Below, piece by piece: positions 1-8,192 of a stretch of 64,000 nt of DNA (its first letter is position 1; every line of letters begins with the position of its first letter). The notes under the pieces were generated by a model that was given only the letters and a program-made list of their open reading frames with translations, did not search any database and was not told the origin of the DNA. Source of the DNA: G963666705 sp963666705 (lineage in GTDB: Bacteria > Pseudomonadota > Alphaproteobacteria > CADEGL01); contig CAXXKO010000016.1 of assembly GCA_963666705.2 (NCBI GenBank), positions 1 to 64,000 on the forward strand, given 5' to 3'. Both the position numbers and the translations under genes were made by a program.

Positions 1-164
1 TCCCTTGGGGAGAGGGCCGGGGTGAGGGGGACGCGCGTCGGCGCGTTTAAAGAGGGTCTTTCCGCCGCCATTCGGCCGCAGGCCCTCACCCTCCCGCTTC
101 GCGGGTCCTCCCTCTCCCCTCAAGGGAAGAAGTGGGGAGAGGGTTCCAAGTGTCAGACGCGAAC
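1..164. repeat. Palindromic intergenic repeat, copy 1 (left edge cut by window)
   Basis: Non-coding, G/C-rich repeat. It opens with a CCTTGGGGAGAGGGCCGG-type block followed by GGTGAGGGG. After a spacer come the complementary motifs CCCTCACCC and CTCTCCCC, then GGGGAGAGGG. A second copy lies at about 31354-31505 just outside the IS1595-family element. The alternating complementary blocks can fold into one or two long hairpins. Short open frames on both strands here have no coding character. Confidence 0.7.
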
Positions 165-287
165 CACTAGAGCGTTTCCACCTCGACTGGAATCGCTCCA
201 GGCCGCAAGGCGGCCCGGCGGTCGCCCGGCGCGCCCGCGCAGGCGCGGACCATTCGGTCCGCCGCCGTGAGCGAAATAGAGCCCTAG
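165..287. repeat. MITE-like repeat, left part, interrupted by an insertion sequence
   Basis: The left end reads CACTAGAGCG (165-174). The matching right end CGCTCTAGTG lies at 1841-1850, on the far side of the insertion sequence, so the repeat has 10-bp perfect terminal inverted repeats. Removing the IS and one CTAG copy gives an element of about 156 bp. An uninterrupted relative at 35263-35420 aligns along its full length, which supports this reconstruction. No coding capacity was seen. Confidence 0.75.
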
Positions 288-1813
288 GAGCCTGTCCGAG
301 ATTTGATGTTGTTGGCAAGCATTGGGGTGATGGCGAGTGGTCTTGTCGTGATTTTGGTGGTTTGGCTCATGGGTGGTTGCCTTCAGGGGCTTGGCGCGGC
401 GAGAGGCATGATTGGTCTCGGCGTCTCATGGCGCTTGGGCGACGGCGAGCTTGGCCAGGTTGTGGGCGGTGCAGATCATCGCCCATTCGCATGTGACCTT
501 CTCACGGCCGCGCAGCAGGAACTGACGGAAGCCCCGGGCCTGCTTGATCTGGCCGAACACCGGCTCGACGGTCTGCTTGCGCAGGCGGTAGCGGCTGCGG
601 CGCCCGGCGCGCCTGAGGGTGGCCGCCATGGCCGCGACCCGGCCGCCGGGCGGCGCGGCGCGCGGGCCCACGGCGGCGGCTTGGCCGTGCTTTTGCCGCC
701 CGGTCGCGATGTAGGGCTTGATGCCCCGCCTATCGGCGGCCTCCAGGTTCGCCTTCGAGCAGTAGCCGGCGTCCGCCGATATCTCCCTGGGACGCCGCCC
801 GAGGTTGGCTTCGATGGCGTCGATCAGGGGTTCGAGCTGGCCCTGGTCGCTGGTCGAATCGGTCAGGGCGTGGGCGACGATGATCTGGGCGTTTGGCATC
901 GACCGCGGCCTGGGCATTATAGCCCTGGATGAAGCCGTCCTTGGTCTTGAGGATGCGGCTCTCGGGGTCGGTGAAGTTGCGCTGCGCCTTGTCCGCCGGC
1001 ACATCCGCCGGCGGCTTGGGCTTGGGTCCCGGGCGCTTCGGCGCCCGCGTCTGGGCGGCGCGCGCGGCCGCGTCCCGCGCCTCGGCCTCCAGGGCGGCCT
1101 TGGCCTCGGCGAATCTTGGCCAGACGCTTGGCCTTGTCGGCGACCCAGGCCGGCATCTCGTCGCCCCGCGCCGCGACCCCCAACGCCTCGTCCTCCGCCG
1201 CATCGGCCGCCGCCGCCCGATCGAGCCAGCTCTCGACCACCGCCTCGAGCCCGGCCTCCGCCCTGACCATGCGGGCGTAAGACATCGCCTTGTGCTTGGA
1301 GGCGTTGGCCTTGATCTTGGTGCCGTCCAGCGCCACATGGCCGAGCTTGACCAGCCCCGCCCGGCGGCACAGGGCCAGCACCTGCGCGAACAGCCCCGAC
1401 AGCGCCGCGAGATGGCGCTTGCGGAAATCCGAGATGGTGCGGAAGTCGGGCCGCTGCATCCCCGTCACCGCCATGAAGTCGACGCGCTCCTCACACCCCC
1501 TGGCGATGCGGCGCGACGAATAGACGCCGACGCTGTAGGCGTACAGCAACAGCGCCACCATCATCACCGGGTGGTAGGGCGGCTGGCCGCGCGCCTCGCC
1601 ATAGGCCGCAAAGATCGCCGACAGGTCCAGGCTCTCGCGCACCGCATCCCGCACCAGGTGCGCCGCGTGTCCCGCCGGCACGAAGTCATGGACCGAAGCC
1701 GGCAACAGCCAGACCTGATCCACGTCCCAAGCTCGAAAGGTTTTGCTCATGCCGTTTAACGAATCACACTCCGATACCCACGTCGAGCCAAATCCGAATT
1801 CTCGGACAGGCTC
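288..1813 (-). mobile_element. Insertion sequence of the IS1182/IS5-like group, 1,526 bp
   Basis: The ends are inverted repeats starting GAGCCTGTCCGAGA at 288 and finishing with its complement at 1800-1813. CTAG flanks both ends (284-287 and 1814-1817), consistent with a 4-bp target duplication of a palindromic target. One transposase gene fills the minus strand but is frameshifted twice, so this copy is probably dead unless an intact copy acts in trans. It sits inside a MITE-like repeat, not in a gene. Confidence 0.85.
426..1750 (-). pseudogene. Transposase (IS1182-type, DDE), broken by two frameshifts
   Basis: The N-terminal part reads from ATG at 1750 for about 213 codons, with a WLLPASVHDFVP-type start and a YSVGVYSSRRIARG block. 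Near 1110 the frame changes by one base: RLAKI continues as EAKAALEAEA in another frame. Near 894 an extra A in an AAAC run shifts the frame again, after which NAQIIVAHALTDS continues. The C-terminus keeps the family pattern RYRLRKQTVEPVFGQIKQAR. Joined, the frames give a full-length transposase of about 440 residues. Programmed frameshifting is unlikely because neither site has a slippery heptamer. Sequencing error at either indel cannot be excluded. Confidence 0.85.
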
Positions 1814-1817
1814 CTAG

Positions 1818-1850
1818 GGTGGGTCCGATCAAAGCGGAACCGCTCTAGTG
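1818..1850. repeat. MITE-like repeat, right part
   Basis: Remainder of the repeat that begins at 165, ending in CGCTCTAGTG. It runs up to the region just before the MFS transporter gene, so the repeat and its IS lie in the promoter-side intergenic space of that gene. Confidence 0.7.
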
Positions 1851-1885
1851 ACCTCCACCGTGCTAACGTCTCGGAGGAACAGCTC

Positions 1886-3421
1886 GTGGCGAGGCGGTGG
1901 CAGGGGACGATGACGGACGAAGCAGCCGAAGGTGTCCCGTCGGGGCTCAAGCGGTGGTTGATCGTCACCGCGACGCTCACGGGGTCGAGCCTGTTCCTGT
2001 TCTCGGTCACCATCGTGGCCATCGCCACCCCATACCTTCAGGGCAGCTTCTCGGCGGCGCCCGATCAAATCGCCTGGCTCGGCACCTCCTATCTGATCGG
2101 CACCACCGTCGTCACGGGCTGCTCGGGCTGGATCAGCAACCGTTTCGGGCGCAGGCGCCTGTTCCTCTACTCGATCGCGGGCTTCACCTTGTTCTCGTTC
2201 CTCGGCGGCATCGCCGGCTCCTTGGGCGAGATGGTCGTCTACCGAACCTTCCAGGGCATGTTCGGCGCCCCCCTCCTGCCGCTCGGCCAGGCCATCACCC
2301 TCGACGCCTTCCCGCGCAGCCGGCAAGGCCTGGCGAATATCGTCTTCTCGGTCGGCGCCACCATGGGCATCGTCGTCGGGCCGATTTTCGGCGGCATCCT
2401 GATCGCCGATATAAGTTGGCGCTGGGTGTTCTTCATCAACATCCCGGTCGGGCTGGTGGCCTGGCTCGGCGTCCTCGCCTTCGTGCCGGAGTCGGCCAAG
2501 GACGCGGGCCGGCGCCTCGACTGGTACGGGTTCGGCGCACTGGTGGTGGCACTCGCGGCGGCCATGCTGGCGCTCACCCGCGGCCAGCGGCTCAACTGGC
2601 TCTCGTCGACCGAGGTCGCGGTGGAGGTGGCGGTCGCTGTGCTCGCCTTCTATATCTTCGTGATCCACAGCCTCACCACGCCCAAGCCCTTCATCGAGCC
2701 GCGCCTGTTCCGCGACCGCAACTACGTGGTCGGCTTGGTCATGGTCCTGGCCTGGGGCGCCCAGATCTATTTGCCGGTATTCCTGATCCCCATCCAGCTC
2801 CAGAGCCTGGCCGGCTATCCGGTCACCTTCGTCGGCCTGCTCCTGACCGCGCGGGGGCTCGGCAACGTGGTCGGCGCGCTCGCCATCATCGGTGTCTCGG
2901 ACCGGCTCGACCCCAGGATCGTGTTCGGCCTCGGTGTCTTCTTCCTCGCCATAGCACCTTGGGGCATGTCGAACTGGAGCCTCGACATCCGCCCCTGGGA
3001 CGTGGTCTGGCTGGGCGGGCTCCAGGGCGTGGGCATCGGCATGTCCTTCGTCCCCCTGACCCAGCTCGCCCTGGCGACCCTCGACCGGAAGCTCATGACC
3101 GAGGCCATCGCCCTCCTCCACCTCCTGCTCAACATCGGCGCCGCATTCGGCATCGCCATGATCTTCTACGTGCTCAGCAGCAGCATCCAGTTCAATTACG
3201 AGACCCTGACCCGCCACATCTCGCCCTACAACGAGGCCTTTCACCTGGGCTTCGCGCCCAAGCTCTGGGACTTGGGAGAGCGCAGCGGCCTGATGGCCAT
3301 GGAGGCCGAAGTCGGGCGCCAGGCGGCCATGATCGCCTTCAACAACAGCTTCTACCTGACGGCCATGATCAGCGCGCTCATGCTGCCGCTCGCCCTCCTG
3401 GCGCGCCGGCCTCCACGCTGA
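1886..3421 (+). CDS. MFS multidrug exporter, DHA2 (EmrB/QacA-like) family
   Basis: Predicted inner-membrane proton-coupled drug or metabolite exporter of 511 residues, the usual length for 14-helix DHA2 carriers. Hydrophobic segments cover most of the protein. The loop after helix 2 carries the MFS motif A form GWISNRFGRRR (about residues 81-91). The start is taken as GTG at 1886 because GGAGGA lies 7 bases upstream. An ATG at 1910 is the alternative. No adjacent EmrA-type adaptor or regulator is present and the substrate is unknown. The IS-bearing repeat lies directly upstream and could alter its expression. Confidence 0.88.
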   Translation: MARRWQGTMTDEAAEGVPSGLKRWLIVTATLTGSSLFLFSVTIVAIATPYLQGSFSAAPDQIAWLGTSYLIGTTVVTGCSGWISNRFGRRRLFLYSIAGFTLFSFLGGIAGSLGEMVVYRTFQGMFGAPLLPLGQAITLDAFPRSRQGLANIVFSVGATMGIVVGPIFGGILIADISWRWVFFINIPVGLVAWLGVLAFVPESAKDAGRRLDWYGFGALVVALAAAMLALTRGQRLNWLSSTEVAVEVAVAVLAFYIFVIHSLTTPKPFIEPRLFRDRNYVVGLVMVLAWGAQIYLPVFLIPIQLQSLAGYPVTFVGLLLTARGLGNVVGALAIIGVSDRLDPRIVFGLGVFFLAIAPWGMSNWSLDIRPWDVVWLGGLQGVGIGMSFVPLTQLALATLDRKLMTEAIALLHLLLNIGAAFGIAMIFYVLSSSIQFNYETLTRHISPYNEAFHLGFAPKLWDLGERSGLMAMEAEVGRQAAMIAFNNSFYLTAMISALMLPLALLARRPPR

Positions 3422-3448
3422 GGACACGCGGTGTGGCGCGCCGCGGCC

Positions 3449-3823
3449 TCAGTCGCCGGGTACCACCATGTCGAGGTCCACGTCGAGCGCCCGCGCGATG
3501 GCCTTGAAGGCGCGCACCGAGCCGTCCGTCCGGCCCATTTCGATGTCCGAGACGTAACCGGGCGAGTAGCCGGCGCGGCGGGACAATTCGGCCTGGCTCA
3601 AGCCCCGGTGCCGGCGCCAGACGCGGACCGGATTCTCGCCATCGATGATCGCCGATACCACATGGTCCGGCACCGTCTCCTCGTCCAGGCGCCGCTCCAA
3701 ATCGGCAAGGTCGGACGCGTCCTCGAGTGCCTCGATGAGACGCTCGTACTGCCCGACTGGCAGCACCACGAAAGCCCGCTTACCGTTCTCGAGAATGTAT
3801 TGGGGCCTTTCCCATTCCGCCAT
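3449..3823 (-). CDS. XRE-family antitoxin or repressor
   Basis: A 124-residue protein with an N-terminal segment of about 60 residues (YILENGKRAFVVLP) and a C-terminal helix-turn-helix with the pattern LSQAELSRRAGYSPGYVSDI (about residues 75-94), typical of XRE/Cro regulators. Its ATG overlaps the TGA of the upstream RelE-like gene by one base, so the two are translationally coupled. The inferred role is to neutralise the toxin and repress the shared promoter. The toxin-first order resembles HigBA-type modules. Confidence 0.8.
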   Translation of the reverse strand: MAEWERPQYILENGKRAFVVLPVGQYERLIEALEDASDLADLERRLDEETVPDHVVSAIIDGENPVRVWRRHRGLSQAELSRRAGYSPGYVSDIEMGRTDGSVRAFKAIARALDVDLDMVVPGD

Positions 3824-4080
3824 CACTCGGCCTCCCCACGGCGTGCGAGGCGCAGGACCATAATGTCGCGCCCGCCGTCCTCGACCGCATAGACGGCGCG
3901 CCATTCGCCGACCTCGGTCCGAAAGATGTCGTCGCGGCCGCGCAAGGGCCTGGCCATGCCTTGGCCGCCGAACAGATCGCTCGCAACCCGTTCGAGGCGC
4001 GCGCGAACCGCGTGGGCCGTTCCCCGGTCCATCGCGATGAGGGCCTTCGCCGCGCCGCGGCTGAACGCCATTGCCGCCAT
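3823..4080 (-). CDS. RelE/ParE-superfamily toxin
   Basis: An 85-residue protein. The C-terminal half shows the RelE/ParE pattern FRTEVGEWRAVYAVEDGG followed by DIMVLRLARR, matching the core beta strands with basic residues that cleave ribosome-bound mRNA in RelE relatives. It ends in a TGA overlapping the HTH gene start. ATG at 4080 gives the family's normal length; longer upstream frames are unsupported. Whether it is an mRNA interferase or a gyrase-type ParE toxin cannot be told from the sequence. Confidence 0.75.
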   Translation of the reverse strand: MAAMAFSRGAAKALIAMDRGTAHAVRARLERVASDLFGGQGMARPLRGRDDIFRTEVGEWRAVYAVEDGGRDIMVLRLARRGEAE

Positions 4081-4136
4081 GCCGGCATCTTGGCAAATTT
4101 CGGCCGCCGGCGCAGCCCCGTTCGAGTCGCGCCCAG

Positions 4137-5618
4137 CTACTCCTGCCAGGGCCTGAAGGCGGAGGGGTAGACGGCGTCGATGGGCTCGTTGCCGGGATGG
4201 TAGTCGGCGAAGTGGCCCCACGCCGTATCGGTCGAGGCACGGACCGACGCCAGCAGCTCCTCCTCGTCCCACGCCACCATGCGCCCACCCTTCACCACCT
4301 CGTGGCCGGCGACGATCACCGTATCGACGATCTCGCCATTGCCGCAATGGATGAGGGCCTTGACGGGGTCCAGAAAGGGGCCGATGCGCAGCCGGCCGAA
4401 ATCGGCGATGACGATGTCGGCCTTGGCGCCGGGGGCGAGGCGGCCGAGGTCGTCGCGGCCGAGCGCACGCGCCCCGCCCAGGGTGGCGGCGTTGAAGACC
4501 TCGCGCGTCGGCATGGATTCGAAGTCGTGGTCCGTTACCTTGGAGAAGAGCGCGACGTGCTGAAGTTCGCCAACGATGTCCTGCGGGTAAGTGTCGGTGC
4601 CGAGCGAGAGGTTGACGCCGTGTTCCCGGTAGCGATGGGCGGATTCGAGAGTCACCCCGCGGCGCCCGAAGACCAGCGGGCAGTGGGCCACGTTGGTGCC
4701 TGTGGCGACCAGCGCGTCGAGGTCGCCGCCGAAGGGGTAGGCGATCTGGCTGTGCCCGCCCGTATAGAGGCCGTGGCCGAGGATGACCTCGGGTCCCAGG
4801 AACTCGAGGTCCTGAAGCACGCCCACGGGGGTGCGCCCGGTCTGGCGCACGGTGTCGTGGAACTCGGCCACAGACTCGGCGAGGTGCAGGGTGATGCCGA
4901 CGCCGAGCTCCCCCGCCACCTGCTTGGTGCGCCGCAGCAGGTCGTGGGACGTGAGGTGGAACTCGAACGGCACCAGGATGCCGCGGAAGAGCCCGTCATG
5001 GTCGCCATCGTGCTCGGCGATGAACGCCGCCGCCTCGTCGAGCCCGGCGAGGCCCTTGCGCTCGTCCCAGTGCAGATGGTGGCGGCCGCCCTGGTCGTAA
5101 TAGTGGTGCGCGGAGGAGAAGCCGGGACAGGTATAGAGGCGCACGCCGAGCTCGCCCGCAAGGCGCAGGAGGGCACCCATATCGCCGCTGAAGTAGCCGC
5201 CCATCTCCACGATCGTCGTGGCGCCGAAGCGCACCAGGGACGCGAGGCTGTAGCGGATGGTGGCTTCCGGCACCTCGAAGGCGCCGATGGTGGGGCCGCC
5301 GAAGCCCTTGGCCGTGCAGTAGTTCATGAAGCCTGAGCGGAACATCTCGCGCCGGCCGGCATCGAGAATCATGCGGTCGCCCGCGTGGGCGCCGATATGG
5401 ACGTGGGTATTGACGAGGCCCGGTATGACCAGATCACCCCGGGCATCGATCTCACGCTCGACGGGCTCATGATAGTCGCGGCCCACATGGAGGATGGTGT
5501 CGCCCTCGTAGACGACGACGCCGTTCTCGAGGATGCGGTGCTCCTCGCCATCGAAGGCGACGATCCAGCCGCCCCGGACAAGCGTCTTGGGTGCCGGCGC
5601 CCGTCCCGTCTCCGCCAT
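4137..5618 (-). CDS. Amidohydrolase, TrzA/AtzA-like metal-dependent hydrolase
   Basis: A 493-residue cytosolic TIM-barrel amidohydrolase of the chlorohydrolase/deaminase group. Visible metal-site elements are NTHVHIGAH near residue 70, HLAES, LGHGLYT, NVAHCP and LGTDTYPQD. These are the expected His ligands, catalytic Glu and final Asp. It likely hydrolyses a C-N or C-Cl bond on a nitrogen heterocycle or guanidine-like compound; the substrate is not predictable. AAAGGAAA lies a few bases before the ATG. It is divergent from the broken solute-binding protein gene starting at 5720, and the two may belong to one uptake-and-degradation locus. Confidence 0.88.
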   Translation of the reverse strand: MAETGRAPAPKTLVRGGWIVAFDGEEHRILENGVVVYEGDTILHVGRDYHEPVEREIDARGDLVIPGLVNTHVHIGAHAGDRMILDAGRREMFRSGFMNYCTAKGFGGPTIGAFEVPEATIRYSLASLVRFGATTIVEMGGYFSGDMGALLRLAGELGVRLYTCPGFSSAHHYYDQGGRHHLHWDERKGLAGLDEAAAFIAEHDGDHDGLFRGILVPFEFHLTSHDLLRRTKQVAGELGVGITLHLAESVAEFHDTVRQTGRTPVGVLQDLEFLGPEVILGHGLYTGGHSQIAYPFGGDLDALVATGTNVAHCPLVFGRRGVTLESAHRYREHGVNLSLGTDTYPQDIVGELQHVALFSKVTDHDFESMPTREVFNAATLGGARALGRDDLGRLAPGAKADIVIADFGRLRIGPFLDPVKALIHCGNGEIVDTVIVAGHEVVKGGRMVAWDEEELLASVRASTDTAWGHFADYHPGNEPIDAVYPSAFRPWQE

Positions 5619-5719
5619 GATATTTCCTTTCCCGCCGGATTCCGTTCCCGGGATAAGCTATCGGCGGAGGCCGCTCCGATCAACGAGGCGCGGCGCACCT
5701 GGATACAAGGAGGCACACC

Positions 5720-6617
5720 GTGACCGCGATCCATATCAGGGCCACCCGTCATTCGGCCTTCTACAGCCCGCTCCTCGTCACCGCCGTCGGCGGCTTCCTG
5801 GAGGAGGAGGGGCTCGAGCCCGGCTACGCCCAATTGGCGCCCCGGGGAGACGGCGGGCTCGGCCCTGCGCGACGGCACCGCGCATGTCTGCCAGTCGGCC
5901 GTCGCGGCGAGCTGGCGGGCGCTCGCGGCCGGCCATCGACCGAACTTCCTCCACTTCGCCCAGATCAATGCGCGCGACGGCTTCTTCATCACCGGCCGGG
6001 AGCCGGAGCCGGGCTTCGCCTGGGCGGGGCTCGCGGGGCGCCGCGTGATCGTCGACCACGGCGCCCAGCCGCTCGCCATGTTCAAGTACGCCGCCCGGCG
6101 CATGGGCCTCGCATTCGACAGCATCGAGGCCGTCGATGCGGGCGAAGTCGGCGACATGATCGCCGCCTTCCACGCGGGCGAGGGCGATTACGTCCACCTG
6201 CAAGGCCCGGCCCCCCAGGAGATGGAGATCGCCGGGGCCGGGCACGTGGTGGCGCGGGTGGGCGAGGCGTTCGGCCCCTTGGCCTTCAGCAGCATCTGCG
6301 CCACGCCCGAATGGCTCGAGACGGGCATGGCGAGGGCCTTCCTGCGCGGCTACCGCCGCGCGCTCCACTTCATCGCCGAGTCACCGGCCGAGGCGGTGGC
6401 GGAGATGGTGGCCCCCCTCTTCGAGAATACGGGCCGGGAGGCGCTCACACGCTGCATTGCCGCGTACCAGCGCCTGGGCAATTGGCGCACCGACCCGAGC
6501 ATCAGGCCCGACGAATACATGGTGACACTCGACGTCTTCGAGGAGGCGGGCGGCCTCACCCAGCGCTACGCCTATGAGGATGTCGTCGCCCCGCCGCCCG
6601 ACGAGGCCAGCGGGTAG
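5720..6617 (+). pseudogene. ABC transporter substrate-binding protein (ThiY/NMT1-like), one frameshift
   Basis: The gene starts at GTG 5720 with AGGAGG six bases upstream. It reads about 41 codons in frame, to GYAQLAPRG. A one-base shift at the CCCCGGGG run near 5842 moves the sensible frame, which continues as ETAGSALRDGTAHVCQSAV and runs to the stop at 6617. Restored, the protein is about 299 residues and resembles THI5/SsuA-like periplasmic binding proteins for small heterocycles. The long intact second frame shows decay is recent, or the indel is a sequencing error in a homopolymer-like run. No permease or ATPase gene is adjacent. Confidence 0.75.
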
Positions 6618-6632
6618 GGCGGCGGTGATCGC

Positions 6633-7490
6633 TTACACTCGCGCGCCGACGATCATGTGCCGCAGCAGGCGGCGGGTGCGGGGATAGTCGAGGAAGTCGT
6701 AGCGCGTCGGCGTGTGCAGGCAACCGCGGTTGTCGAGCACGACCATATCGCCCGGCCGCCAGACGTGGCGGTACACGAAGTCCGGCCTGGTCGCGTGTCC
6801 CACCACCTCCATGATCAGCTCCATGCCCTCCTCGAACGCCATGCCGGGGATGTCCTTGACCATGGAGTGGCTAACGTAGATGTGCTTCTCACCCGTTGCG
6901 GGATGGGTTTGGACGATAGGGTCGTGGCTGTCCTTGTTGCGCTCGCGCAGCGCGCCCGACTGGGCCGTCACGCTGGTGTCGTCGTGTGTGGCGGCCCCGT
7001 CGTTGAAGATGTTGAAGCTGTGGACGATTGTGAGGTCGTCGAGCCGCGATTTCAGCGCGCCCGGTAGGGCCACGTAGCCCACGACCGTGGACGCGAACAG
7101 GGTCTCGCCGCCGCCGCCCGGGATGGTGCTCTCGACGCAGTAGAGCATGCTGACGCCGGGCGGGAGGGAGGAGCCCGGGCTGTCGGTGTGCCACTCGATG
7201 CCGCCCGTGTTCAGGTAGGTGACGACCTTGCCGCCATCCGCCACGTTGCCCAGCATGGCGATCTCGCCGAATTCGGGGTGGCTGAACTCCGGCCGGTAGG
7301 GTGGCAGGGGGATGCCGAACCGCTCGGCAAGGGCCATCTGGGCCGCGGCGCTTACTTCCTGGTCGCGCAGGAGGACCAAGCCGGCGCGATGAACGGCGTC
7401 TTGGAGGGTCGCGAAATCAGCGTCCGAAAGCGGGCGTGAGAGGTCGGCACCCATCGCCTCCATCCCGATGCTCCGGTGCAACGGCTTCAA
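6633..7490 (-). CDS. TauD/TfdA-family Fe(II)/2-oxoglutarate dioxygenase
   Basis: A 285-residue protein with the iron facial triad His101-x-Asp103 in EWHTD and distal His259 in CLHTPT. The 2-oxoglutarate-binding Arg lies in RTRRLLRHM near 273. The family hydroxylates and often cleaves sulfonates, phenoxyacids or similar substrates. The first in-frame start giving full length is TTG at 7490. An ATG about 24 bases inside would drop the first strand, so the exact start is uncertain. It converges with the broken binding-protein gene, ending 16 bases away. Confidence 0.88.
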   Translation of the reverse strand: MKPLHRSIGMEAMGADLSRPLSDADFATLQDAVHRAGLVLLRDQEVSAAAQMALAERFGIPLPPYRPEFSHPEFGEIAMLGNVADGGKVVTYLNTGGIEWHTDSPGSSLPPGVSMLYCVESTIPGGGGETLFASTVVGYVALPGALKSRLDDLTIVHSFNIFNDGAATHDDTSVTAQSGALRERNKDSHDPIVQTHPATGEKHIYVSHSMVKDIPGMAFEEGMELIMEVVGHATRPDFVYRHVWRPGDMVVLDNRGCLHTPTRYDFLDYPRTRRLLRHMIVGARV

Positions 7491-7679
7491 CTCGACGGCC
7501 AGCGTGGGCTGGGTGGTCGGTTGACAGGCGCTTCCAACGGCTCAACGAGGCACCCATGAACATACGCCGGTCCAAGGCACTGGGCAAAGACGCGACGAGG
7601 TGACGCGCGGCCCGGCCCGACGCTAAGTTGGTGCCGCGCGCTCCCGACGACCGATCGAAAGCCCGGAGGTTCACGGCCC

Positions 7680-8108
7680 ATGGAAAACTGGCTCAAGACG
7701 CACCGCAGCCTCGTCTTCCCCTGGAACTGCGACCAGTTCGGACACATGAACGTCCGCTGGTACGCCCACTTCTTCGACGACGCGACGTTTCACATGTGGA
7801 CCATGTCCGGGCTCAGCTATCAGCGCTTCCAGGACATGGGCGTCATCATGGTGGTGGCCCACACGGGTACGGACTTCATCCGCGAGATGAAAGCGGGCCA
7901 GCTTCTGGTCATCCGCAGCGGCTTCACGGGCGTCGGCAACAAGAGCGTCAAATACACGAGCAACATGTTCGACGCCGATACGGACGTGCTGTGCGCGCGC
8001 CAGCGGGCCGTCGAGGTGTGTTTCGACCAGACCACACGTCGCTCCACTTCCATGCCCGACGGCATCCGCGACACCCTCGCGGACCGCATCGTCAGCGACG
8101 AGGATTAG
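7680..8108 (+). CDS. Hotdog-fold acyl-CoA thioesterase (4-hydroxybenzoyl-CoA thioesterase-like)
   Basis: A 142-residue single hotdog domain. The N-terminal motif FPWNCDQFGHMN carries the conserved Asp and the following HMN of the YbgC/4HBT family. CGGAGG precedes the ATG. The 3' end overlaps the convergent acyl-CoA synthetase gene by about 17 bases. Its last 130 bases are part of a 216-bp segment duplicated at 8529-8722 inside that synthetase. It probably hydrolyses an acyl- or aroyl-CoA made by the neighbouring synthetase. Confidence 0.85.
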   Translation: MENWLKTHRSLVFPWNCDQFGHMNVRWYAHFFDDATFHMWTMSGLSYQRFQDMGVIMVVAHTGTDFIREMKAGQLLVIRSGFTGVGNKSVKYTSNMFDADTDVLCARQRAVEVCFDQTTRRSTSMPDGIRDTLADRIVSDED

Positions 8109-8192
8109 CGTACTCCCGGTCACGCAGGGCGCGGCGGCGGACCTTGCCCGTCGCCGTCTTGGGCAGGGCGTCCACGAACGCGATGGCACGCG
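7977..8192 (+). repeat. Local direct duplication, parental copy (216 bp)
   Basis: Runs from GATACGGACGTG in the thioesterase gene, across the overlapping gene ends, into the synthetase 3' end at GATGGCACGCG. It matches 8529-8722 in the same orientation. The second copy lacks four short stretches of 1, 5, 9 and 7 bases, which accounts exactly for the 22-base length difference. This copy keeps both reading frames intact. Confidence 0.9.

Noticed and set aside
22..270. Plus-strand 82-codon frame at the window start
   Set aside because: It lies entirely in the two intergenic repeats and has repeat-like composition.
880..1115. Programmed frameshifting in the transposase
   Set aside because: Two shifts at different places without slippery heptamers or a following pseudoknot fit decay or error better.
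1829..3427. Minus-strand frame of 532 codons opposite the MFS gene
   Set aside because: The sequence is repetitive in Glu, Gln and His with no membrane or catalytic motif, while the plus strand is a clear MFS protein.
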